Assembly (NCBI GenBank): GCA_016719165.1
Contig: JADKAJ010000002.1
Location: 310,001-374,000, forward strand
Reading direction: 5' to 3'
DNA length: 64,000 bases
Origin: Chitinophagaceae bacterium
GTDB taxonomy: Bacteria > Bacteroidota > Bacteroidia > Chitinophagales > Chitinophagaceae
Below the pieces are notes generated by a model. It was not told the origin of the DNA and made no database searches. It saw nothing but the letters and a program-made list of their open reading frames with translations. Shown here in pieces: positions 16,267 to 26,300 of the stretch. Position 1 is the stretch's first letter. Each line of letters starts with the position of its first letter. A program made the position numbers and the translations under genes.

Positions 16267-18078
16267 TTAGTGCTTACTTTCATTAGCACCAATTGGCTCC
16301 GTTTGCGGAATAAAATCCCTTCCATCTTTAGAGTAGTCATATGGCCAGCGATGTACTTCCGGAATTTCTCCCTCCCAGTTTCCGTGCCCCGGATTGATCT
16401 TTGTTGTCCATTCCAGCGTATTAGCACCCCATGGATTGGGTGTGGTCACTTTTCTTCCTTTAAATATTGAATAGAAGAAATTGAAAACAAACATCAACTG
16501 TACTGCAAATACAATAATGGAAACAATGGTGATCATTTTATCCAGTTCACCAAACTGGTTGAAGGAAACCCATCCACTCTTATCAAGATAACGACGGGGG
16601 ATACCAGCAAGGCCCTGGTAATGCATGGGCCAGAAGATCAGGTAAGCACCGATCATAGTTACCCAGAAATGCATGTAACCAAGTGTGTTATTTAAGTAAC
16701 GTCCAAACATTTTCGGGAACCAATGATACACTCCGGCAAACATGCCGAAGAAAGAGGCGACTCCCATTACAATGTGGAAGTGAGCTACTACAAACATGGT
16801 ATCATGCAGGTGAATATCAATAGTAGAGTTTCCAAGGAAGATACCCGTCAAACCGCCGGAAATAAATAAGCTGACAAACCCAATAGCAAATAAGGTGGCC
16901 GGAGTAAACCGGATATTACCTCTCCATAAAGTAGTTAGCCAGTTAAATACTTTGATTGCGGATGGAACTGCAATCAGCAGGGTGAGCAACACGAATACTG
17001 ATCCAAGGAATGGATTCAACCCCGTAACAAACATGTGGTGCGCCCACACCAGGAATGCAAGTATGGCAATCGCAAACAAGGAACCCAGCATGGCCATGTA
17101 GCCAAAGATTGGTTTCCTTGCATTAACAGAAAGTATTTCAGATACCATACCCATTGCCGGCAACAGAATGATATACACTTCAGGGTGACCAAGGAACCAG
17201 AACAGGTGCTGGTAAAGAATTGCACTACCCCCTTCGTTCGGTAATATCTCGCCATTGATAACAATATCACTCAGGTAAAAACTTGTACCCAGATTACGAT
17301 CGAATAACAATAAGATGGCACCAGACAATAATACAGGGAAAGACAAAACGCCTAACACTGCAGTAAAGAACATCGCCCATATAGGAAGGGGCAAACGGGT
17401 CATACTCATCCCTTTGGTCCGCATGTTCAGAATAGTAGAAATATAGTTAAGGCCTCCCAATAAAGAAGACACGATGAACAAAGCCATACTTATAAGCCAC
17501 AGGTCTGTACCTATTTTTTGTCCATCACCAGCCTGGCGTAATGCGCTCAATGGCGGATACATGGTCCATCCGCCGGAAGCAGGACCTGTATGTACAAAAA
17601 TCGAAGCTAACATAACAATACCGGCAATAAAGAAAAACCAGTAAGAGAGCATATTCAAAAATGGTGAAGCCATGTCTCTTGCACCAATCTGCAGCGGAAT
17701 GAGTAAGTTGGCAAACGTACCACTTAGACCGGCTGTTAATACAAAGAACACCAGCACGGTTCCGTGCATAGTTACCAATCCGTAATAAAATTCAGGTTGT
17801 ATCTGACCGCCTTTGGCCCAATTGCCAAAAAAAGTTTCCAGTATCGGGAATGATTGATCAGGATAACCCAATTGCAATCGGAATAACACTGAGAACAACC
17901 CACCGATAATAGCCCAAACCATACCAGTAATCAGGAATTGTTTACCGATGGTTTTATGATCCATACTGAAGATATACTTCGAAATGAAGGATTGCTCATG
18001 ATGGCCATGTCCATGATCATCATGATGTACTGCGTGTGCAGCGTCCACTCCGGAATGTACATTCATTGCTTCGCTCAT
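16267..18078 (-). CDS. ctaD: cytochrome c oxidase subunit I
   Basis: 603 residues with 12 helices. The binuclear-centre ligands are present: FWFLGHPEVYIILLPAMG with the His-Tyr cross-link pair, LVWAHHMFVTG with two CuB histidines, and HLHDTMFVVAHFHIVMG with the heme histidines. The GHPEVY glutamate and the FANLLIPLQIGARD segment (N and D of the D-channel) place it in the A1 type. The first 30 residues are unusually His-rich (AAHAVHHDDHGHGHHE). It reduces oxygen to water and pumps protons, receiving electrons via subunit II from the ACIII complex encoded upstream. Confidence 0.97.
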   Translation of the reverse strand: MSEAMNVHSGVDAAHAVHHDDHGHGHHEQSFISKYIFSMDHKTIGKQFLITGMVWAIIGGLFSVLFRLQLGYPDQSFPILETFFGNWAKGGQIQPEFYYGLVTMHGTVLVFFVLTAGLSGTFANLLIPLQIGARDMASPFLNMLSYWFFFIAGIVMLASIFVHTGPASGGWTMYPPLSALRQAGDGQKIGTDLWLISMALFIVSSLLGGLNYISTILNMRTKGMSMTRLPLPIWAMFFTAVLGVLSFPVLLSGAILLLFDRNLGTSFYLSDIVINGEILPNEGGSAILYQHLFWFLGHPEVYIILLPAMGMVSEILSVNARKPIFGYMAMLGSLFAIAILAFLVWAHHMFVTGLNPFLGSVFVLLTLLIAVPSAIKVFNWLTTLWRGNIRFTPATLFAIGFVSLFISGGLTGIFLGNSTIDIHLHDTMFVVAHFHIVMGVASFFGMFAGVYHWFPKMFGRYLNNTLGYMHFWVTMIGAYLIFWPMHYQGLAGIPRRYLDKSGWVSFNQFGELDKMITIVSIIVFAVQLMFVFNFFYSIFKGRKVTTPNPWGANTLEWTTKINPGHGNWEGEIPEVHRWPYDYSKDGRDFIPQTEPIGANESKH

Positions 18079-18093
18079 AGTCTTATTTTATTG

Positions 18094-18111
18094 CCTCCAT
18101 CCCCATGGAGG
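18094..18111 (-). other. intercistronic hairpin between coxB and ctaD
   Basis: CCTCCAT and ATGGAGG form a perfect 7-bp stem with a 4-nt loop, 15 bp upstream of the ctaD start. No T-run follows in the transcribed direction, so it is not a terminator. It could affect mRNA stability or ctaD translation (inference). Confidence 0.4.
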
Positions 18112-18164
18112 AAAATTTTATGTTAGTAATGCACCAGGGGTAGGATGCTTACCTTCTTCAACTA

Positions 18165-19202
18165 TTATTTTATTACAGCCGCTACCTGTTTTACAGTATC
18201 AGCTTTTGGAGCTGACGGATCTTTATCAGGATTGGCCACTAAATACTGGGGTTTCTTAGATGCAAGCCATGCATCAAATTCTTCTTGTGTCTCCACCACT
18301 ATTGTTCCTCTCATACTCCAGTGACCTTTACCGCACATCTGGTCGCAGGAAAGTTCGTATACGAAATCAGGGTTCCCTGTTTTTTCTTTCATCTGTTTGG
18401 TAGTGTAAGTAGGTGTAAACCACATGGTGGTGGGAGTACCTGGCACAGCGTCCATCTTCATTCTGAAATGAGCCAGACCCACATCGTGAATTACATCTTT
18501 GGCACCTATTACCAGTTTCACCGGCTTATTAACTACCAGGTGCATTTCCTGTTCAACGAATATATCATCATGGTTTGCAGGATCATCCCAAATCTGACCA
18601 ACAGGGTTATTGGCTGCGGGATTTACATTCTTGAAATATTTCTTACCTAGGATCTTGTCTCTACCCGGGTAACGAAACTCCCAGCCAAACTGTTTACCAA
18701 CCACTTCCACCTGCATGGCATTTTTTGGAGCATCGCCAGTTATTTTAAACCAGTAGAAGATACCAAACCCAACCAAAATTGTAAGTGTAATGGCGGGAAT
18801 AACGGTCCATATCAACTCCAGCTTGTTACTATGCGCAAAGTAAAAAGCTTTTCTTTTATCTGATTCCTGGTATTTGTAGGAAAACCAGAAAAGGGCAACT
18901 TGTGTGATAACAAATACGATGAAAGTGATTAACAGGGTAACATAAAGCATTCTGTCTACCAGTACCCCATGGTCTGAGGCAGGTTCCCCAAGAATCTTTC
19001 CTTTCAGCTTTTCATTACAATAATACACACCGATCAATCCAATAATAAGAAAGGCCAGCAACATAAAGCCATTGATCTTATTGGTTTGCTTGCGGGCTTT
19101 TTCATATCCTCGCAACACGGCTACATATTCACTGGCCTTGGCAATCTGAAAGGTGATCAGAAATCCCAGCGCTAAAATTGCAACTATGAAAAATGTCTGC
19201 AT
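18165..19202 (-). CDS. ctaC: cytochrome c oxidase subunit II (CuA)
   Basis: 345 residues. Four hydrophobic segments occur in the N-terminal half, two more than usual; the last two (VTLLITFIVFVITQVALFWF and WTVIPAITLTILVGFGIFYW) are the canonical subunit II hairpin. The CuA domain follows, with VIHDVGLAHF and YELSCDQMCGKGHWSMRG giving His, two Cys, His and Met ligands. No CXXCH is present, so this is aa3 rather than caa3 type; cytochrome c must be supplied by ActE, ActA or a separate protein. It is followed by ctaD after 86 bp. Confidence 0.95.
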   Translation of the reverse strand: MQTFFIVAILALGFLITFQIAKASEYVAVLRGYEKARKQTNKINGFMLLAFLIIGLIGVYYCNEKLKGKILGEPASDHGVLVDRMLYVTLLITFIVFVITQVALFWFSYKYQESDKRKAFYFAHSNKLELIWTVIPAITLTILVGFGIFYWFKITGDAPKNAMQVEVVGKQFGWEFRYPGRDKILGKKYFKNVNPAANNPVGQIWDDPANHDDIFVEQEMHLVVNKPVKLVIGAKDVIHDVGLAHFRMKMDAVPGTPTTMWFTPTYTTKQMKEKTGNPDFVYELSCDQMCGKGHWSMRGTIVVETQEEFDAWLASKKPQYLVANPDKDPSAPKADTVKQVAAVIK

Positions 19203-19254
19203 AATCTATAATTCAGTTTTTTCTACCTGATTAAACGTAAATAACTTCTGTCCT

Positions 19255-20484
19255 TTATGTATGGTGAATCAAACTCTCTTTAACAAAAGGATGATTTTTT
19301 GCCAGCAACGGTGCCTTGCTCAACGCCCTGCCCGTTACAAACATGATCAACCCCACAAAGCCTAATGCCACCCCGAAATCATACAATATCATCGGTACTT
19401 TGTTCGGAGACACCGCCGGAAATACCATCTGGTAAAAATCCAGCCAGTGCCCAAATATGATTAACAACGACATAAATGTAATTGTTCCATAGTTTCTCTT
19501 GGCATCTCTTGTCATTAATAATAACAATGGAGCAATAAAATTGATTATAAACATCAGCCAAAAGATTCCTTTATAAATTCCATGTGCCCGGGGCTGGAAA
19601 TAAATGGTCTCTTCCGGGATATTCGCATACCAGATCAGCATGAACTGGGAGAACCACAGGTAGGTCCAGAAAACAGAAAAGGCAAACATGAACTTACCGA
19701 TATCATGCAGGTGCTCATTATTGGTGTACTCCAGGTAGTTGTTATTTTTCAGGAACACTACAAATAATGCGATCAATGCCATGCCGGATACAAATGTGCT
19801 GGCAAACGTATACCAGCTATACATAGTGCTGTACCAGTGCGCATCAATACTCATCAGCCACAACCAGGGGATGGAAGACATGACAGTTAAGGAAAACACT
19901 ATAATGAATAACGCAGCCCAAACCGTATTGTTCCAGATATATTTTTTTCTTGCTTCTACTGTAGCCAGCGGCTTGCTATCGAGGCTGCGGGACAATTGTC
20001 TCATTTTCCAGCCTAATACTGACCATAATACAATGGTAAGAACAGTAGCAACTGCAAAGAACCCTTTATTTAAAAATCCTTTTTTATGATTTAAAATAGC
20101 GTCTTCCGCTACATGATGGGTATCCGTCCAGTGATAAATCGTATGATTACCTCCAAATACTATTGCCAGTAAGATAGCGCCACATATAACCCCGATAACA
20201 GGAACTACAGCAGAAATTGCTTCCGGTACACGGCGAAAAGCCATTTGCCAGCCACCCCAGGCGAGTGTAGTAGCACAAATGAAAAACATAGAAGCATTAA
20301 CCACCAGCAGGAAGAAAACACTGTTTTGGAGCAAGGATGCCCAGAAACGGGCCTGCTCTTTTGGGTCACTTTTAGATCCGCTGGTAACATATAAACCAAT
20401 GATCGCCAAAATACCAATAGCCATCAATGCAAAAGCTATTGTATTGTATCGTTTTGGTACTACAAAATTTTCCCGGATAGACAT
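19255..20484 (-). CDS. actF: alternative complex III subunit ActF
   Basis: 409 residues with about ten helices. It is related to ActC and NrfD-type quinone-interacting membrane proteins but lacks some of their signature. Landmarks are MSSIPWLWLMSIDAHWYSTM, YTFASTFVSGMALIALFVVF, and FWTYLWFSQFMLIWYANIPE followed by ETIYF. In the Act complex ActF sits beside ActC in the membrane and is annotated as quinol:cytochrome c oxidoreductase quinone-binding subunit 2. Its position between ActE and the oxidase subunit II gene is the standard order. Confidence 0.94.
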   Translation of the reverse strand: MSIRENFVVPKRYNTIAFALMAIGILAIIGLYVTSGSKSDPKEQARFWASLLQNSVFFLLVVNASMFFICATTLAWGGWQMAFRRVPEAISAVVPVIGVICGAILLAIVFGGNHTIYHWTDTHHVAEDAILNHKKGFLNKGFFAVATVLTIVLWSVLGWKMRQLSRSLDSKPLATVEARKKYIWNNTVWAALFIIVFSLTVMSSIPWLWLMSIDAHWYSTMYSWYTFASTFVSGMALIALFVVFLKNNNYLEYTNNEHLHDIGKFMFAFSVFWTYLWFSQFMLIWYANIPEETIYFQPRAHGIYKGIFWLMFIINFIAPLLLLMTRDAKRNYGTITFMSLLIIFGHWLDFYQMVFPAVSPNKVPMILYDFGVALGFVGLIMFVTGRALSKAPLLAKNHPFVKESLIHHT

Positions 20485-20517
20485 CAGTTATTATTTATTG
20501 TTTCTTCAAAAACTGTT

Positions 20518-21150
20518 TTATTTTTTTACCGCAGCTGTACTATCTGATGGTGCTGCTGCCGGAGCCACAACTGTACTCCCTTGTCCTTGTTTTGCTTTAA
20601 TGTACGCAACCACTTCCCAGCGTTGTTTTGTACTCATTTGTGAAGCATAGCCTCCCATGTTATTCCTTCCATAAGTAACAGAATGAAACATTGTACCCTC
20701 CGCCATGTTGGCAACAAGAGGATCTGTCAGCAGATTTCTTGGCGCATTGGGGAAAGCACCATTACCACCATTCCACAATGGACCATTACCATCCAGCTTT
20801 GCACCATGACAAATACCACAGTTTACCAAATACAACCTTTCTGCCTCTTTCATGTCAATAGCTGAAATATCTAATGGATTTTTAACCTCTGCAGACCTTA
20901 TATACCCAGTTGAATCATTCTTAAATGGATAGGCTGCCATCTCTCCTCTTGCAATAGTTCCGTCTACAGGCTTTGATATATAGTTTACACCAGCTTTATC
21001 CAGTGCTTCTGTTGAAGCATAGGTTTCATATGCCCTGCTGTAAGCCATGTCCGGCATATAAGCACGGCCTTCATCACGCCTGATATTATTGCAACTGATC
21101 ATTGCAACTGCTAATACCAAACAACCAGCAACTATGAATATTTTCTTCAT
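20518..21150 (-). CDS. actE: alternative complex III subunit ActE, monoheme cytochrome c
   Basis: 210 residues. A lipoprotein signal with Cys 20 (AVAMISCNN) anchors it to the membrane. One CXXCH (VNCGICHGAKLDGNG) binds heme c, and the distal Met is probably in NNMGGYASQMSTKQRWEVVA. ActE passes electrons from the multiheme ActA toward the terminal oxidase. It ends in an Ala/Ser-rich tail. It lies between ActD and ActF, 33-18 bp from each, as in known Act operons. Confidence 0.94.
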   Translation of the reverse strand: MKKIFIVAGCLVLAVAMISCNNIRRDEGRAYMPDMAYSRAYETYASTEALDKAGVNYISKPVDGTIARGEMAAYPFKNDSTGYIRSAEVKNPLDISAIDMKEAERLYLVNCGICHGAKLDGNGPLWNGGNGAFPNAPRNLLTDPLVANMAEGTMFHSVTYGRNNMGGYASQMSTKQRWEVVAYIKAKQGQGSTVVAPAAAPSDSTAAVKK

Positions 21151-21168
21151 TATCTCTAAGTATTACGA

Positions 21169-21759
21169 TTAATGATTGTCTTGCTCTTTTTTCTGAAATC
21201 TCATCCTGTCTTTATCATAGCGGCCCAGCCACCATTCTGTTTCTTTATATTCCACTTTCACTTCTTTCGCTCCGATTGTTTCCAGGAAACTCATCGCCTC
21301 TGCTTCATTTGTTTTATCTGTACACTCCAGCGCCATTACAAATATATCGTCCGTGGAACGGGGATTAAAGTGGTCCTTCTTTACAAAAGGAGCCAGCTGA
21401 CAGAGATAACAAAAAGTCAATACCATTCCTACCGCGGCAAATAATACAGTCAGCTCGAATGTAACAGGTATCCATGCCGGGAGGGCAAAGAAGGGCTTAC
21501 CCCCGAAATTTATCTGCCAATCCACTGTCAATGCCCAGGTGATGAACCCTACCGCAGTTGCTGTCCCGGTTATACCATAGATAAAACCGGCAGTATGCAG
21601 GCTGGTATCACGAAGCCCCATCACTTTATCCAATCCATGAATCGGAAACGGTGTAAACACATCGTGAATCTTGTATCCTGCCCGGCGAACTTTCTTCACC
21701 GCAGGAAAAAGGACCGCTTCATCATCAAAATTGCCGACTACAAATTTTTTTACAGCCAT
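21169..21759 (-). CDS. actD: alternative complex III subunit ActD (DUF3341)
   Basis: 196 residues. It begins with KKFVVGNFDDEAVLFPAVKK, then DVFTPFPIHGLDKVMGL, the DUF3341 pattern. Two membrane helices follow (GFIYGITGTATAVGFITWAL and VPVTFELTVLFAAVGMVLTF) and a soluble tail that includes DDIFVMALEC. ActD has no cofactor; it is a structural subunit at the membrane face of the complex. A 104-bp gap with two hairpins separates it from actC upstream. Confidence 0.95.
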   Translation of the reverse strand: MAVKKFVVGNFDDEAVLFPAVKKVRRAGYKIHDVFTPFPIHGLDKVMGLRDTSLHTAGFIYGITGTATAVGFITWALTVDWQINFGGKPFFALPAWIPVTFELTVLFAAVGMVLTFCYLCQLAPFVKKDHFNPRSTDDIFVMALECTDKTNEAEAMSFLETIGAKEVKVEYKETEWWLGRYDKDRMRFQKKEQDNH

Positions 21760-21786
21760 TTTTTAAGCTTTTTGCGCTAGCTCATA

Positions 21787-21854
21787 GCTGCTAGCTTTTA
21801 TCGTTTAAACCAATGTTTATCATTCATAGTTATCAGCAATAAAACTGATAACTA
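21787..21854 (-). other. paired intercistronic hairpins between actC and actD
   Basis: TAGTTATCAG (21827-21836) pairs perfectly with CTGATAACTA (21845-21854), starting 9 bp past the actC stop in the transcribed direction. A second repeat built on GCTAGC lies a little further on, near 21780-21795. Neither is followed by a T-run, and downstream genes of the complex must be transcribed through, so mRNA processing or stabilisation is more likely than termination. Confidence 0.45.
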
Positions 21855-21863
21855 ATTCCTTTT

Positions 21864-23318
21864 CTACGCTCCGTGATCATGCCCATGTTTCTGGCCAAAT
21901 TCTTCAGTTGACTCCTCTTCAATCTCATCCATATGATCTTTATAATGCTCACCATTCTTTTTCAAAATATGTTTGATCTCTGCCAGTGCAATAACGGGGA
22001 AGAATTTAGAGAACAGGAAATAACAGGTAAAGAACAAACCAAATGTTCCCAAATAGAATCCCACTTCCCAGATGGTAGGTGTATAATATGTACTCCATGC
22101 AGATGGCAGGTAGTCGCGGTACACAGAGGTAACGATGATCACAAAACGTTCGAACCACATACCAATATTTATCAGGATACTCATGAAGAATGTAACCACC
22201 AGGTTCCTCCTCATTTTGCTGAACCAGAATATCTGCGGAGATAATACGTTACATCCCATCATGATCCAGTAACTCCAGCCATAGGGACTGTTCAGGTTCA
22301 GACGGTTTTCAAAAAAGGCAAATTCTTCATACCCTACTGCAGAGTACCAGGCCATGAATAATTCTGTTAAATAAGCGATACCAACAATTGAACCCGTCAA
22401 CACAATTACCTTATTCATTACTTCAATGTGCTCCAGCGTAATATAATCTTCCAATGCCAGCACTTTCCTGGTTACCACCAACAGCGTTTGCACCATCGCA
22501 AAACCGGAGAAGATGGCACCCGCAACAAAATAAGGCGGAAAGATAGTTGTATGCCAACCCGGTACTACGGAGGTGGCGAAGTCGAAGGATACAATTGTAT
22601 GTACTGAAAGTACAAGTGGTGTACTTAAGCCAGCTAATACTAATGATAATGCTTCATGACGCTGCCAGTGCTTGGTGGAACCCGTCCAGCCAAATGCTGC
22701 TACTCCATAAAAAGCTTTTCTCCATTTCACTTTTGCCCTGTCACGCAGCGTAGCCAGATCAGGCAGTAATCCTGAATACCAGAATAAAAGTGATACAGTG
22801 AAATAGGTAGAGATGGCAAATACGTCCCATAACAGAGGTGAGTTAAAGTTCACCCATAAAGGACCTCTTGTATTGGGATAAGGAAGTACAAAGAATGCAT
22901 TCCACACACGACCCATGTGCCAGATGGGGAACTGACCGGCACACATTACCGCAAAAATGGTCATCGCTTCAGCGGCACGGTTTACACCTGTTCTCCATCC
23001 CTGGCGGAACAATAACAAGATCGCTGAGATCAGGGTTCCGGCGTGACCAATACCCACCCACCATACGAAGTTGGTGATGTCCCAGCCCCAACCCACTGTT
23101 TTGTTCAGGTTCCACTGACCGGTACCATATATTACCTCCATCGTTACAGAGATAATACCGAAGATGAGTAATGCAACGGAGATTAAAAATCCGATCCACC
23201 ATAATTTAGATGGGGTAGCCTCCACCGGGCGGCAAATATCTTCCGTTACCTGGTGATAATCTTTGGTGCCATCTACCAATGGTGCTCTTACCTGTGATTC
23301 GTATCTAAGTAATGCCAT
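21864..23318 (-). CDS. actC: alternative complex III subunit ActC (NrfD/PsrC family)
   Basis: 484 residues with about ten helices. Typical NrfD-like segments are NFVWWVGIGHAGTLISAILL, WRTGVNRAAEAMTIFAVMCA and LSTPLVLSVHTIVSFDFATS. The C-terminal tail is charged and His-rich (EFGQKHGHDHGA). ActC holds the quinol-oxidation site of the complex with ActB and couples to proton movement. It follows actB by 71 bp. Confidence 0.96.
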   Translation of the reverse strand: MALLRYESQVRAPLVDGTKDYHQVTEDICRPVEATPSKLWWIGFLISVALLIFGIISVTMEVIYGTGQWNLNKTVGWGWDITNFVWWVGIGHAGTLISAILLLFRQGWRTGVNRAAEAMTIFAVMCAGQFPIWHMGRVWNAFFVLPYPNTRGPLWVNFNSPLLWDVFAISTYFTVSLLFWYSGLLPDLATLRDRAKVKWRKAFYGVAAFGWTGSTKHWQRHEALSLVLAGLSTPLVLSVHTIVSFDFATSVVPGWHTTIFPPYFVAGAIFSGFAMVQTLLVVTRKVLALEDYITLEHIEVMNKVIVLTGSIVGIAYLTELFMAWYSAVGYEEFAFFENRLNLNSPYGWSYWIMMGCNVLSPQIFWFSKMRRNLVVTFFMSILINIGMWFERFVIIVTSVYRDYLPSAWSTYYTPTIWEVGFYLGTFGLFFTCYFLFSKFFPVIALAEIKHILKKNGEHYKDHMDEIEEESTEEFGQKHGHDHGA

Positions 23319-23389
23319 ATTCTGGTTGTTTGTCCTTGTCCTCTTTATCGGATTCTAAGGATATAGTTAGTCAACTTTCTGCTTTTATA

Positions 23390-26300
23390 TTAATGCTGTG
23401 CTTCTGCCGGTTTCTTTTCACCCTGCCCCTCTGCACCATGTTCTGATGCTGGTGGTGGATGATGCCCTTCACTTTCAACTATCTCTTCTGTATTTCTCAC
23501 TTTAGCCAGGTAGCTCACATTCGGTAACACATGCAGTTGCTCCAGCACATAAAAACCACGCTGTGTATTTTCTGCTCTCACTTTTGTGATAGCACTTTCT
23601 TTATCATGCACATTACCGAATACAATGGCATTTGCTGAACAAGCTGTCTGGCAGGCTGTTTTAGCATCGCCATCTTTCAACGGACGGTCCTGTTTCTTGG
23701 CTTCCAATTTTGCGGCTTGTAAACGCTGGAAACAGAATGAACATTTTTCAATCACACCTCTTGAACGTACGGTAACATCGGGGTTCAATACCATTCTTGT
23801 CAGGTCATCATTCATCTGGTGAACAACAGGATCCAGTTTACCGACCAATTGTTGATCCTGGTTGTCTTTGAAACTATCTGCTCCTGTGTAATCCGCCCAG
23901 TTAAAGCGACGAACTTTAAACGGACAGTTATTAGCACAATATCTTGTACCGATACAACGGTTATAGGTCATTTGGTTGATCCCCTCTGCGCTGTGGTTAG
24001 TAGCAGCAACCGGACAAACATTCTCGCAAGGAGCATTATCACAGTGCTGGCACATCATCGGCTGGAACACAACTCCTTTCAGCTCATCAGGATTCTTCTC
24101 ATCGCTTACAAAGTAGCGGTCGATACGCAACCAGTGCATATCGTGATAACGAAGCACTTCACTCTTACCAACAACCGGTACATTATTTTCAGCATGACAG
24201 GCCACTACGCAGGCGCCACAACCATAACAGGCATTCATGTCGATATTCATACCCCACTTGATGCCGGGCTGATCATGCAGTGGATACAATGTTCCTTCTT
24301 TTCTATAATCAGTAGTTGCTCCATTCTGACTTTTACCATACGTCTCTTCGAGATGATTACGGTAATCAGGAATAACATTGGGATTCTTTTTGAATGTAGC
24401 CAGTGTAGTTTCCCTTACTACTTCAATCCGGTCTTCGTATGAATTATGAATCTGTGTCTGGGCAATTTTTTCTTTGCGTTTAGCATCTGCAACTGTTACG
24501 GCTGCATGATACGATATTGTAGTGCCATCAAAGGAGGTGAATGGATAAACATTTTTACCGATACCAGCTGCTGTTTTACCCAACTTCTCGCCTCTTCCGT
24601 AACCAACAGCTACAGCAATAGTATTAGCCTGCATACCGGGAATAACCAATACTGGCAGTTCCACTTCTTTTTTACCAACCGTTAATTTAATAACAGGCTT
24701 TTGCGGGTAGTATTCGTAATTGTTGCTTTCCTTTTCTGATCCATTGATGAGGTCCAGCCCAAGCACTTCCTTTGCCATCGACATGCTGATCAATGCATAG
24801 TTGTCCCAGGTTGCTTTTGAGATGGCATCCGGTAATTCCTGCAACCAGGGATTGGTAGCACCAGTGCCAGTTCCAATGGATGTCTTTTGATATAACACTA
24901 CTTCAGCACCTGTAACTTTCTTTGCAGATTCAATGGCGGAAATAGCTGTAGCAACTGCTCCTCCGTTGTAGGTACCGGCACCAGCAGCTGCAGGGGCTTC
25001 TTCTTTGATACCGTCCTGCAAAATTTTATTGAAAGCCTCTTCTGAACCCAGTTTACCAGTCCAGTAATTTTTAAAATAAACTTCGTAATCTGTATTATTA
25101 CCACTCCATTTCAGCAATGAGGTCTGGAAAGGACGGGTTTTGAATAAAGGATAGATAGTGGGCTGCATAAAGCTAACCACACCTGTTTTAGGCTCAGCAT
25201 CACCCCAGCTTTCCAGGTAATGATGGGAAGGAGCAACATATTCACAGAGTTCAGTTGTTTCATCCAGTCTTTCATTGAAAGAAACGGTAACTTTTACTTT
25301 GCTTAATGCAGCAGAAAATTTTGCGGCATCATGATAGTTGTAGGCCGGATTGGCACCACATATTAAAATAGTTCCAATAGTGCCGGTTTCCATATCTGCC
25401 ACTAACTGTGCAAAATCTGAATCGATGCCCTGGCGGTAATTAACCGGTTTGCTCCAGTCAATTGTTTTACCGTAAGCTCCAATAGTATTATTGATGGCAT
25501 TAACGATTACCTGTATATTTTTATCATTGCTGCCGCAAACCACCAGGCCTGCGCCGGCATTGGCTTTTAGATCAGCTGCTACTTTTTCAATACCCGCTTT
25601 TAGTTTTGCATCCGTAACCGGAGAAGCCATATCAACTGCACCCACTGCAACTGCCAACCCTAGTGCAACAAGACCTGTTTCAGATGGACGGTGTGTGAAT
25701 CTTTCATCAGCGCTTGCACCAGTAAGGCTCAGGTAGCCTTCAAACTGGTAGTGTTTACTCATCGAAGGGTTTTTCTCGTCGATCCTGCGGCCAACGGAAT
25801 AGCCCTTGGCATTTTCAACTGAATTGAGCCAGGTACCCAGGAAATCAGCACCAAGACTTACAATTACCTTAGCAGCGCCAAAATCATACGTTGGTATTTT
25901 TTTTCCGAAACCACTTGCTTCATTGGCCAGTAACATACCACTGTACGAAACTGCATCATACTGTACATGTCTGAGGCCGGGGTAGTTAGCAATTATTTCT
26001 TTTGTAGAAGGAGAAACAATAGTACTGGTCAGTAATACAGTAGTACCACCTGCATTTTTTATCGCATCACCCACCATTTTATCAAACTGCTCAAATGTGG
26101 GGACTTCTTCAAATTTTGCATCCGCTCCTTTACCTACTCTATGCTGGGGGAAACGAAGACGATGTGTATCATACAGATCAAGCACTGAAGCCTGTGTACG
26201 GGCCGTAGTGCCTCCATTTGTATAAGAACAAAGATCATTTCCTTCTATTTTGATAGGACGACCATCTCTTACCTTAGCTACCACTGGTACCACATCACCA

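Noticed and set aside
23819..24442. 207-codon open frame antisense to actB
   Set aside because: It lies entirely within the ferredoxin-rich part of actB on the other strand, and its composition follows from the Cys and Asp codons of actB.
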